A stretch of DNA of 64,000 nucleotides from Luidia sarsii (lineage: Eukaryota > Echinodermata > Asteroidea > Paxillosida > Luidiidae), in assembly GCA_949987565.1 (NCBI GenBank), contig OX465109.1, forward strand, positions 16,018,226 through 16,082,225. Direction: 5' to 3'. The notes beneath the pieces were generated by a model. That model saw only the letters and a list, made by a program, of their open reading frames with translations. It had not been told where the DNA came from and ran no database searches. The translations under genes and the position numbers were made by a program. Below are positions 47,701 to 59,700 of the stretch, piece by piece. Each line of letters begins with the position of its first letter. Position 1 is the stretch's first letter.

Positions 47701-50700
47701 GGAGGGGACAGGGCCGGAAAGTATCCGAGCCGCTGCGCCGGATGATAACTCAGTGGGTTCTGTTAGGACGGCTAAGCGTGCCGAATCCATTAGAGGACTT
47801 CCGACACTCGAGTAAAAGGAGACCGCCGAAGAGAGAGAGAAGAGAGAAGAGAGAAGAGAGAGAGAGAGAGGGGGGGGGGGGGTAGAGAGAGAGAGGAGAG
47901 AAGAGAGAAGAGAGAGAAGAGAGAAGAGTTGAGAAGAAACGAGAAGAGAGAGAGAAAAGAGAGGAGAGAGAAGAGAGAGTGAGAGAGAGAGAGGGGGAGA
48001 GAGAGAGAGAGAAGAGAGAGAAGAGAGAAGAGAGAAGAGAGAAGAGAGAGGAGAGAGTGAGAGAGAGGGGGGAGAGAGAAGAGAGAAGAGAGAGAAGAGA
48101 GAAGAGAGAAGAGAGAGGAGAGAGTGAGAGAGAGAGGGGGGGAGAGAGAGAGAAGAGAGAGAAGAGAGAAGAGAGAGAAGAAACGAGAAGAGAGAGAGAA
48201 GAGAGAAGAGAAAGAAGAAAGAAGAGAGAGAAGAAAAGAGAAGAGAGGGAGAGGGGGGAGAGAGAAGAGAGAAGAGAGAGAAGAGAGAAGAGAGAGAAGA
48301 AAAGAGAAGAGAGAGAGAAGAGAGACAAGAAAAGAGAAGAGAGGGAGAGGGGAAGAGAGAAGAGAGAAGACAGAAGATAGAAAGGGGCAGGGGAGAGAGA
48401 AGGGAGTGAGGGAGAGAGGGAGATTGGGAGGGAGGGGAGGGAGAGAGGGAGAGAGAGATGGGGGAGAGAGACAGAGAAAGACGGGAGAGAGAAAGAGAGA
48501 GGGGAGGGAAGATGAGGGAGAGAGGGAGAGAGGGAGAGAGAGGAGATTTATGGGAGTGAGAGGGCGGGAGAGAGGGAGAGAGTGAGGGGTGATAGAGTAG
48601 GGATAGATAGAGATGAGAGATGGAAAGAGAGAGAGAGAAGAAAGAGGGAGAGACAGAGAGAGATGGAGGGAGAGATATAGAAAGAGAGAAAGAGAGGGGC
48701 TGGGGAGGGAGAGATAGAGGAGGACAGATTGGAGAGAGAGAGAGGACACCACGGCATGTTTCGGCGAGTCGATTATCGGAAGGCTATTAGCACGCTCGCT
48801 NNNNNNNNNNNNNNNNNNNNNNNNNNNNNNNNNNNNNNNNNNNNNNNNNNNNNNNNNNNNNNNNNNNNNNNNNNNNNNNNNNNNNNNNNNNNNNNNNNNN
48901 NNNNNNNNNNNNNNNNNNNNNNNNNNNNNNNNNNNNNNNNNNNNNNNNNNNNNNNNNNNNNNNNNNNNNNNNNNNNNNNNNNNNNNNNNNNNNNNNNNNN
49001 TTTCTCCCTCTCTTCCCTCCCCCTTTCTCTCATTCTCTCCCCCCACTCTCTCCTTTCTCTGTATTTCTCCCTCCCATCTCTCTCCCACTCTCTGTATTTC
49101 TCCCTCCCATCATTCCCCCACTCTCTGTAACCTCCGATCGCCTCTCTCGCACTCGTCCTCCTCGGCGCCTGTTGTTAGCGCTGACCTCCCGTGTTCCGCG
49201 CGGTTTCCGATCGATCACAGCGTGAACGTTAATAGCGGCCGCACTTGTCAAACCTCTTCCCATCGCCTAAAGCGCGCACACACACCGAAACAGCTCGTAA
49301 GAAAAATGGGCGCTTAAAATCAGCAGAGATATGCTTATAATGCTTTATACGAAAAGCAAGCACCGGTGTGGAATGAATTAAAAACATTCTCTGCTGTTTC
49401 CGTGCAAAGGCAAATACAGACAACGTGCGTCAAAGTACATCGGCCGTATATTTCATCACCCTATAACCCCATACCTGCAAAACCCTTACATTACCGCAGT
49501 GGTGTTTGATTTGCAAAGTGTAACACGTTAACAAAAATGTGACCCTGCACAACGACATGAGGAATATCCCACCAAGACAATTGTTGAGTAAACAACGCCT
49601 GTATGTTAAAGTATCTTCTCAATTCGATTACAAACCAATTTTCTTTTTTTTCTGTTTTCGGAAATTTTAAGTATTGGAGGAAATTATATTTTGATATCAT
49701 TTGAAAGATAATTTGTGTACTCTTTCACATCATTAGAAAACCTCAAAATCTCAAAAGTGGGGTTATTCCTCATTATGCTGTGCCGGGTCACAAATGTCGA
49801 ACAAATCAAGGAAAACTACCTGGGGACTTTTTTAAGGATTTTGAAAAAAAAATGTGCAAAAAGAAAATAAAATAAAAAATGCTCACCAACCCCCAAATTG
49901 GTGACGTGTTAGTTCCGAGCGTGACCTCAAAAGTGGACTTGTAAACCACAGCTGACCTCCCCACCCCTGGGGAGAAGGTGCTGCTAAAGGAGGGAAATGT
50001 CAGGTCCTGTATCGAATGCCCGCATCTCATGAGGGCAAGCTCCCGGCACAATTTCGTTTAAATACCGTAGTTTACGGCGGAGAAATATATAAAAAAAAAA
50101 AAATGGGTCCGCAAAGGGACTCGGGAAAAAAAAAGGTTTCGCGCGAGACGCAATATAATCTCCCATCGGGCTTAAGACGTGGCTATCCTGCGAGTTCAGC
50201 GAAGCGTTAAATTGGCAGCTTCAAAATGCGACGCCGCGATAATGGGGCAAGAGTCAATGGCAGTTTTGGCCCTCTCCGCCCAGATTCCGTGCGGATCACG
50301 GCCTCGTTCGGCCGCCGTTAACCGCCTGTCGTCTCTCCTTCGGCCGTGAGGACGAGGAGACGCGCTTGGGAACGTTATTAAGGAGAGGGTGGATGAGGGG
50401 GGGAAGGGCCGATTTAGATCCCGTAAGTATTACTATCGAGGATTATCTTGAAAACTTGTATTGTCCCGTTCTTTCCACAGACCCGTAGCGACGATACTTT
50501 TTCCCGGAAAAGCACACCACCGCGCCATATAGACAACGGCCGCAGCCGGTATTATCGTCAGACCGCGGTTGGCCTTCACGGCCAAACCTCAATCACTTCC
50601 AGGGCCAAATTACTACCCCTCGGGGCCAAATTATTCCGGCCAAAATATTCGGTAGAATTGAACAAACTAAGGACAACGGCACTGCCGCCTTCAAAGTCAG

Positions 50701-53700
50701 TAGTGTATACTTTTATGGAGTTGGGACAAAAAAACAATTCGAAGAGGGAAAAAGCAAAACTTTTGGACTCGGGTGAATGTAGTCTAACACAAGTAGACGA
50801 CTGGGTGCATGTGTTTGTGAATGACTTCATGTTTCGAACATCAGGTACCAGACATAGAGTAACGCATGCATGCGTTTGTGCATGACTTCATGTTTCGAAC
50901 ATCAGGTACCAGACATAGATGTAACGCTACTGTACCGTGGATCGACGGTACCAGATTACTACCACTCCCAAGAGCACGGTTATGATTTCGAATCGCTCAA
51001 GTTTCAAGAACGTAAGCCAATCGAAGCCAAGGCTTGACAAGCAAGATGGACGGCTCATAGATTCGACCATCGTTTGTGGAAATAATGAGTAGTTGACTAA
51101 TTGAGGAGGGCGCCATATAAGGACTGTATATCGGTAAGATAGCCGGTACACGCAAAACCAGAAGCCTGACAATGTTCAAACATAGATCCAGTCCAAATGT
51201 CGGTCGCTATTTTTTGTCAAACTGATTAAAAATGAAACTCACAGTCGTTGATAGAATTATGATGTGTTGCAGTTAAAAAAATAAGTAAACAAATGTGACC
51301 CGGCACAACAACATGAGGAATATCCCACCAAAACACTTTTTGAGTAAACAACGCCTGAAGTAGAAGTATCTTCACAATTCGATTACAAATGAATTTTCTT
51401 TTCTTCTCTAGAGGATATTATATTTTGATATCATTTGAAAGCTAATAGTATACTCTTTCACATCATTAGAAAATCTGAAAATCTCAAAAGTGGGGGTTAT
51501 TCCTCATTATGTTGTGCCGGGTCACAAATGGCAAATTTCACAGCTAAACAATTTTGATACGACCAAATTAATTTGGCCGATTTTGGGTATTTTTTTTTCT
51601 TTCTTTCTTTTAACACAGCAAAGGGGAATTTCATACGGTCGGGTTTCTGGACTCTGACCGAAAAAAAACCTCACAGCGGCCAGATGATAGCCGAGGCCGC
51701 AGCGCGCGATCTCCCGTGAAAGTAAGACCAAAAAAACCCCCTGAAATACCGAGGACAATGTCTCCCGTAAACATGCCCATACCTGCCGGCTCAGACCGCC
51801 GTCGATGACTCCAAAATCCCCCCGGCAGACTGCCCTGGAAGATTACGATCGAGAACCGGCACTTCTTCCCCGGCCCCTTCCTATATAGTATACCGCAGAT
51901 GAGTGCACAATCACTCGGCAGGTATAAACAGACACAGATGGTGTGATATACCGAGAGCTCCCCAACTAATAAAGCGAGAGTGTCGGGAAAGGCTACCTTT
52001 TTTTTTTCGGGAGGACAGCTCAAACTGAACGGGTCGGCGGCGCTAGTGCAGGGAAATAAGAATAGGGATCGGTCGACTAAATTGCCGCACGATTTCACCG
52101 CGGCCCAATGACGGTCAGAACGCTGCATTTTACCGACACGCTTACGAACCGAACATATCGGTCAGATCAGACGCGCGCGCGCACGAACTCACCGCCGACA
52201 AAAAAATAATTGCCAGAGATACAATCGAAAAAAAGGGGGAAAACGTGGAGAGTGTGTGACCCTGAAGATGTGAGGCGGTTACCGGTTGGAGTATATATCT
52301 GTCTTGCGCCTCCCACCCCCTCGACCCAAGTTGTTTTTCCCTCTTTGAGAAAGGTCCTGCTAGGATCGAAACGTCGGCCCTCTAACTTTTGAGAAAAGTC
52401 CTGCTAGCATCGAAACGTCAGGCACTCTAACCTTTGAGAAAGCTCCTGCTAGAATCGAAACGTCAGGCCCTCTAACTTTTGAGAAAGGTCCTGCTAGGAT
52501 CGAAACGTCAGGCCCTCTAACTTTTGAGAAAGGTCCTGCTAGGATCGAATCGTCAGGCCCTCTAACTTTTGAGAAAGGTCCTGCTAGGATCGAAACGTCG
52601 GCCCTCTAACTTTTGAGAAAAGTCCTGCTAGCATCGAAACGTCAGGCACTCTAACCTTTGAGAAAGCTCCTGCTAGAATCGAAACGTCAGGCCCTCTAAC
52701 TTTTGAGAAAGGTCCTGCTAGGATCGAAACGTCAGGCCCTCTAACTTTTGAGAAAGGTCCTGCTAGGATCGAAACGTCAGGCCCTCTAACTTTTGAGAAA
52801 GGTCCTGCTAGGATCGAATCGTCAGGCCCTCTAACTTTTGAGAAAGGTCCTGCTAGGATCGAAACGTCGGCCCTCTAACTTTTGAGAAAAGTCCTGCTAG
52901 CATCGAAACGTCAGGCACTCTAACCTTTGAGAAAGCTCCTGCTAGAATCGAAACGTCAGGCCCTCTAACTTTTGAGAAAGGTCCTGCTAGGATCGAAACG
53001 TCAGGCCCTCTAACTTTTGAGAAAGGTCCTGCTAGGATCGAATCGTCAGGCCCTCTAACTTTTGAGAAAGGTCCTGCTAGGATCGAAACGTCAGGCCCTC
53101 TAACTTTTGAGGAAGGTCCTGCTAGGATCGAAACGTCAGGCACTCTAACCTTTGAGAAAGGTCCTGCTAGGATCGAAACGTCAGGCCCTCTAACTTTTGA
53201 GAAAGGTCCTGCTAGGATCGAAACGTCAGGCCCTCTAACTTTTGAGAAAGGTCCTGCTAGGATCGAAACGTCAGGCCCTCTAACTTTTGAGAAAGGTCCT
53301 GCTAGGATCGAATCGTCAGGCCCTCTAACTTTTGAGAAAGGTCCTGCTAGGATCGAAACGTCAGGCCCTCTAACTTTTGAGGAAGGTCCTGCTAGGATCG
53401 AAACGTCAGGCACTCTAACCTTTGAGAAAGGTCCTGCTAGGATCGAAACGTCAGGCCCTCTAACTTTTGAGAAAGGTCCTGCTAGGATCGAAACGTCAGG
53501 CCCTCTAACTTTTGAGAAAGGTCCTGCTATAGGATCGAAACGTCGGCCCTCTAACTTTTGAGAAAGGTCCTGCTAGGATCGAAACGTCAGGCACTCTAAC
53601 CTTTGAGAAAGGTCATGCTAGGATCGAAACGTCAGGCCCTCTAACTTTTGAGAAAGGTCCTGCTAGGATCGAATCGTCAGGCCCTCTAACTTTTGAGGAA

Positions 53701-56700
53701 GGTCCTGCTAGGATCGAAACGTCAGGCACTCTAACCTTTGAGAAAGGTCCTGCTAGGATCGAAACGTCAGGCCCTCTAACTTTTGAGAAAGGTCCTGCTA
53801 GGATCGAATCGTCAGGCCCTCTAACTTTTGAGAAAGGTCCTGCTAGGATCGAAACGTCAGGCCCTCTAACTTTTGAGGAAGGTCCTGCTAGGATCGAAAC
53901 GTCAGGCACTCTAACCTTTGAGAAAGATCCTGCTAGGATCGAAACGTCAGGCCCTCTAACTTTTGAGAAAGGTCCTGCTAGGATCGAAACGTCAGGCCCT
54001 CTAACTTTTGAAAAAAAGGTCCTGGTAGGATCGAAACGTCAGGCCCTCTAACTTTTGAGAAAGGTCCTGCTAGGATCGAAACGTCAGGCCCTCTAACTTT
54101 TGAGAAAGGTCCTGCTAGGATCGAAACGTCAGGCCCTCTAACTTTTGAGAAAGGTCCTGCTAGGATCGAAACGTCAGGCCCTCTAACTTTTGAGAAAGGT
54201 CCTGCTAGGATCGAAACGTCAGGCCCTCTAACCTTTGAGAACGGTCCTGCTAGGATCGAAACGTCAGGCCCTCTAACGTTTGAGAAAGGTCCTGCTAGGA
54301 TCGAAACGTCAGGCCCTCTAACTTTTTGAAATTTATGTATTGCAGGTCATTTTACTCAGCGAGCAGTCGGCAACAGTTTTTTGTATCAACTTCATTAAGG
54401 AAATAAAAGATAGCAAAGAGTCGTTGACTGTTTGTGGGAGAACACCGTCTAAGGGCTGGATAGCTCAGATGGTAAGAGCGCTGATACGTACTACCAGAGG
54501 AAGTACGGCATTCAAATACCGATCCAGTATAAAATATCAGTTGCCTATTGGGACAAAACTGATGATTAAAATGAAACTCCCGGTCATAGATAGAATAATT
54601 ATGACGCGTTGCAGTGAATTCACAGTCGGTTTTCTTGCCCGGATAGTTTGCCTTTTTTAAGACTTCCAAAACATCTGGGTCTGTGTAAATGAATGGTTAT
54701 CAAGAGCAAAATGACTGGACCCCGCACTTAGCTGCCGGCTCTTTCTGTAAGAGCAAGAGCCGATCTCATTCTAGAAAGAGATGTCTCAACAGCAGACCTT
54801 TCACCCTCCAACATCACAGATCACAAGGAGAACAAAACCCAACCAGTTACATGCATTGGGGGGGGGGACATAACCGACACAACCCTTAACTTGGTGAAAT
54901 CATAGATTCTCTTTAGTATGTATATAAGAATAAAAAAATAAGACTTAAGGCTTTGCATGGTGGGTGAATCAATATAGGAAGGTTTGCGGTGACACCATGT
55001 ATCAGGTCTCTTAAAGGAAGAGGTTTGGTTCTGAAAAGAACCTGAGTGGTAACTCGACGTTTCGACCAGTATGCTCTGGCCGTCTTTAAGAGACCTGATA
55101 CATGGTGTCACCGCAAACCTTCCTATATATATATATAAGAGAATCATCATCTCATTGTAAGGTTAAGTCACAAGAGCGTAGCATGGTGCGATATGCAAAG
55201 TAGTGTGCAGTGATGCGTGTGCAAGGGTGTGGTTATAAGGCGTGGAATGCTGAAGGCGGGCGTTCGCAGTCGCCTTTAGATAGCAGTCATGTATTTGCGA
55301 AAGTGGTGACTGTTAGCTTCCCAAGATTAAACAGTTCTAAGAAGATTATTACTATATTATCTTGTGTATACCGTGTGGTATTTCGGGCTGGCAGGACAGA
55401 GATGAGATTACGACTGCGCATCTCCTCGATGTCGACACGCTCGTCATCGTCAACGTGCTCCCCTAGCTGCCTAGACAAATGACTGTCGGACACAATTCAA
55501 CGCTAGCCTACTTGAGTATCGAATCGCCACCGAAATGGACGTGAACCCAGCGGCACACGTGCCCGAAAACCTTGAGTTCCCGGACGGTCAAAGTATCAAT
55601 TTGGGAGATCTGACCGCTTTCATAGGCTCAAGGCTGGACTACGACAAGAGGGAGCTTGTTGACACCGAGGAACTGCGCATTTATTTTGTTTTTTTTGGGG
55701 GATACTCCCACGTGACTAAATCTGTGTGAGTGGCTTTGTCCCCTCCGGTTAAATCAAGAGGCATGCACGTGTTGGCGTTCAAACGGAAATGCCCCCCCCC
55801 CCACCAGTCTGTGTATTCACCGTACGCAATGAATTTGGATGCACAGCGCACTCGCCCGAAAGACGGAGATAGCAACGCTTCACCTTGGCCGCGGACGGAG
55901 AGCATCGCGTTTCCGTTGGAGCCGACACATTATTAGGTGAATTTTTTTTTTTTGGAGGGGGGATGGTTTATTTCGTTTCGCTTGACTGAAGAACGATAGG
56001 TCAGAATCCTCACGCTGTGAAGCTCGGTCGCTGTCACCGCTGTCAGAGTATAAGCTCTCGGATCCGAAGAGCCGTAACTGCAATCGTCACCTTCTCAAGT
56101 TCAAAATAGATCGCGGTGTCTTCAGGAGGATCCGACGGGAACTTTGACGGAGAAGTTTTTATAGGAGAAAGGGGGAATAGAGAGAGAAGGGAAGAGCGAG
56201 GGGGATAGAGTGAGGGAGAGAGGGAAAGAGAGGGGGAGGGAGAAGGGAGAGCGAGGGGAGGGAGAGTGAGTAGAGAGAGATGGGTAAGGGAAAGAGAGAG
56301 AGAGTTGAGAGAGGGGAGAGAGAGAAGGGGAGATCGAGGGGAGGTGGAGAGAAAGGGGGAGAGAGGGGGGCAAGAGGGGAGAGCGAGGGGAGATAGGGGA
56401 GGGGAGAGAAGGGAGAGAGAAGGGGACAGCGGGAGGGGAGAGAAGGGGACAGCGGAAGGGGAGAGAGATGAGTGAGGGAAAGAGAGAGGGAGAGAGAGGT
56501 GAGTGAGAGAAGGGCGTAACGATGGGAGGGAGAGGAGGAGGGAGAGAGAGGGGAGAGCGGAAGAGGAGAAAAGGGGAAAGAGGGGGAGGGGAGAGAGGTG
56601 GATGAGAGATGGAGGGTGAGGGGAGAGGGGAGAGAGAGAGGAGAGATAGGGGAGAAATGTGGAGAGAGGGGGAGAGGTATAAAGAGAGGAAGCGAGAGAG

Positions 56701-59700
56701 GAGACAGAGGGAGAAAGAGGTGGAGAGAGGGAGGAGAGAGGGGGAGAGAGAAGGGGAAAGAGATTGCAGGGAGAGGAAGCGTGACGGACAGTGGAAGAGA
56801 GATAGGGGGAGGGAGCGAGAGGGAGAGAGAGAGGGAACGAGAGAGATAGGAAAGAGAGAGGGAGGGAGAGAGGGAAGGAGAGGGGGAGGGGGAGGGGGAG
56901 GGAGAGAGGGAGAGGGGAACGAAAGTACCAAATCCGGCTCGTCTCTGTCTTGAGGAAGTCTTGTTTCCCTTATGCCGGCCTGGTCCCGATCGAAGGACGA
57001 CAGGAAATGCGATTAGATGTCACATTAGCGAGCGACCACGTAACGTAATTGGCGTCGTTCGATTATAGCTCTCCCGGGCTCCAGTCCGGCCCTCATCGAT
57101 CGCGCCCCGAGTTATACCCAGCGCCGACAGCAGGATCGCCGGTGACTATACCCGGCCTCTAGCCCGGGCAATCGGTTCGCACGCACCCACGAATACTCAG
57201 CTGCATTTTTGCGCTCTCGGCCGATCACGTCTGCGACATCAGGTTACAAACGACTGGAGTTGACCCACAACTGACTTCCCCGTTATCAATTTGTACTATC
57301 CTGCCGATCGACTTGTTGGCTACTCTACGAACTGTCATGACCCCCTGACCCGCTTACAGAACTCTGCTCCACTCTTCATACACGGGTTATAGACCTCTCT
57401 TGATATCTATTGATGTTTATGCACGAACTTGTACGTGTGGTAACACGCGACACACTCAACATCGACGATTCCATTTACAAACATGACGAGTCTAACTTAA
57501 GAAATAAGTCGTTTGAAAGTATAAATCTATCTTCATATGTGACCCGGCACAACGACATGAGGAATATTCCACCAAAACACTTTTTGAGTAAACAACGCCT
57601 GAAGTTAAAGTATCTTCACAATTCGATTACAAATCAATTTTCTTTTTGTTCTTTTTTTCTGAAATTTTAAGTATTAGAGGATATTATATTTTGATATCAT
57701 TTGAAAGCTAATGGTATACTCTTTCACATCATTAGAAAACCACACAATCTCAAAAGTGGGGTTATTCCTCATTATGCTGTGCCGGGTCACATATTACCTT
57801 CTCCCTCACCTCGCCTGATCTTCATAATCCACTTTTTCCCGCAGGATTTTATCCTTTGGAAATAGGTGGAAGCTGATTTCTGGCGGTGTGTTTCTCTTGT
57901 TCGAGTTGCACAGTGGAACCGTGCAGTGTTTCGCCGACATCTCGGAAATCAATAGCGCCCCTAGCCTCGCTTTCAGTTCGATGCACGCCATGTGCATGAC
58001 TATTAACACTATAAACATCTTAACCATGAAAATAGGGTGAAAATGTCATTTTTATTTTAGCCGTGAAAAGAAAATTCACCGTGTTTTCACCCCTATTTCA
58101 TGGCACACAGTTAGCCGAGTCATTTTCACGGTGTTTTCACCTGTGGTCTCCAAGGCCACATTCCTGGTGGTAAATGGCTAGAGGCAATTTAGAAGTATCT
58201 TGGAGTGACAGTTACAAGGACACCATACAGTACCTCTATGGGGACTGGTGGTCCCTATATACTGGTAATTGAATTAGCCATCCCCCAAGGCTGGAGCTTG
58301 CCACCCTATATATTTTTTTACAGTCTCTTTGGTGACATGAAGATGTCCTTATCAGGTCAGAAAGGCGATTATTTTCACGGTGAATTCACTGTAAAATGCA
58401 CCATAAAATCACAGTGACTTTTTAGTTTCACGGCGAAATGACATTTTCACCCCATTTTCACCGTTTAGATGTTCATGGTGTAAGGCCTATAGGAATCTTG
58501 TTGGCAGTATTGCTAGCGAGCGGCCAATTGCTATAGTCAGTGGTGTGTGTATTGCAGTGTCCATGTGAGTGGGCTTCTTACCTCGCATTGCTGGTAAAGT
58601 ACATGGCGATAACCCAGCCGGTCACGATGGGAATGGGCAGCACTGTGGTACAATAGAGATCGGGAACAATATTGCTTGAAACACCCTTTTTTCCCCCTTT
58701 GGAGTATTCGACAAACAAAATTCCGAAATTAAAAAACTGTATCGAATTTGAGGCTTTGTAGATTATAACATGATGTTTGCGTCGAGGAGAATGTATACTT
58801 CATTGAGGGTTTGCACTGCTGGACATTATAAGCACTGGGTGCTCAGTGCTTTGCCCGATGTCTGATGGAAAATCGATAGACTGATTGCGTGACCTTTTTT
58901 TACATGGCATCGCCTGACTTATAGTGGTTATTTTCTCATCTCATTTCGCACAGAGGAGCGATCGAAAGGTACAAAGAAGAAGAATGTGGACAATATGATA
59001 GTCTTCTTTGCTCATTTCCACCCCTGGTCTGCACCAAATGAGATGCAAGAATGCCCACTGTAAGTCACGTGACGGCATGTAGACAGTGGTCGTGCAATCG
59101 GTCTATTCAGGCAGCTCGGGGCGGGATTCGAACCCGCGACTCCCCGTTTCTAGCGCAGACGTCTTAACCATTCGATCACCGAGCCGGTCGAGGTCGCATG
59201 ACGGGATCGTGTGGTGGAATTGGATGCTATTTCCAACGCGCAAACCACAGTCAAATAAATGCCACCCTCTTGATGACGACGGGCAGAGTACACACGACCC
59301 GAAACGTTGACTTACCGGCTCTTCTCAGAGCCACACACCCTTCATCCAAATCAAAGAGATCTTGCCCTTGCTCGACGTGATAAACACTGAGTGCTCAGTG
59401 CTTTGCCCGGTGCCTGATAAAATATTTCAGGCAGCTCGGGCATCGGGCAAAGCACTCAGCACTCAGTGCTTTTCAAGTCCAGCAAGGGCAAAACCTCTTT
59501 GAATTACATTCTCCTCAACGCAAGCATAACGTTGTATTCTATGACACACTCTTTCTCTTAAAAGATGATATGCATGGTGTCATCACAGCAGACCTTCCAC
59601 CTAAATGCAATCTCTATGCCGGCCACGAATTGAGGAACCATTTTTTTGTTCGGTGCAGAAGGTATATAAAAAGCATTGGTATTATACGCACCCCAGCCGA

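Noticed and set aside
52853..53909. Minus-strand protein repeat of 15 residues (GPDVSILAGPFSKVR)
   Set aside because: The 45-bp satellite is divisible by three. The frame is broken wherever a monomer loses a base, and dispersed single copies show no coding constraint.
52340..54330. CRISPR array
   Set aside because: Monomers are tandem without spacers, and the same unit is dispersed in both orientations.
58205..58417. 70-codon frame
   Set aside because: It lies inside the CACTA-like MITE and recurs in the other MITE copies with stops.
59112..59186. Functional tRNA-Ser
   Set aside because: The T-arm and acceptor are fine, but the D- and anticodon stems pair poorly and the flanks are SINE-family sequence.
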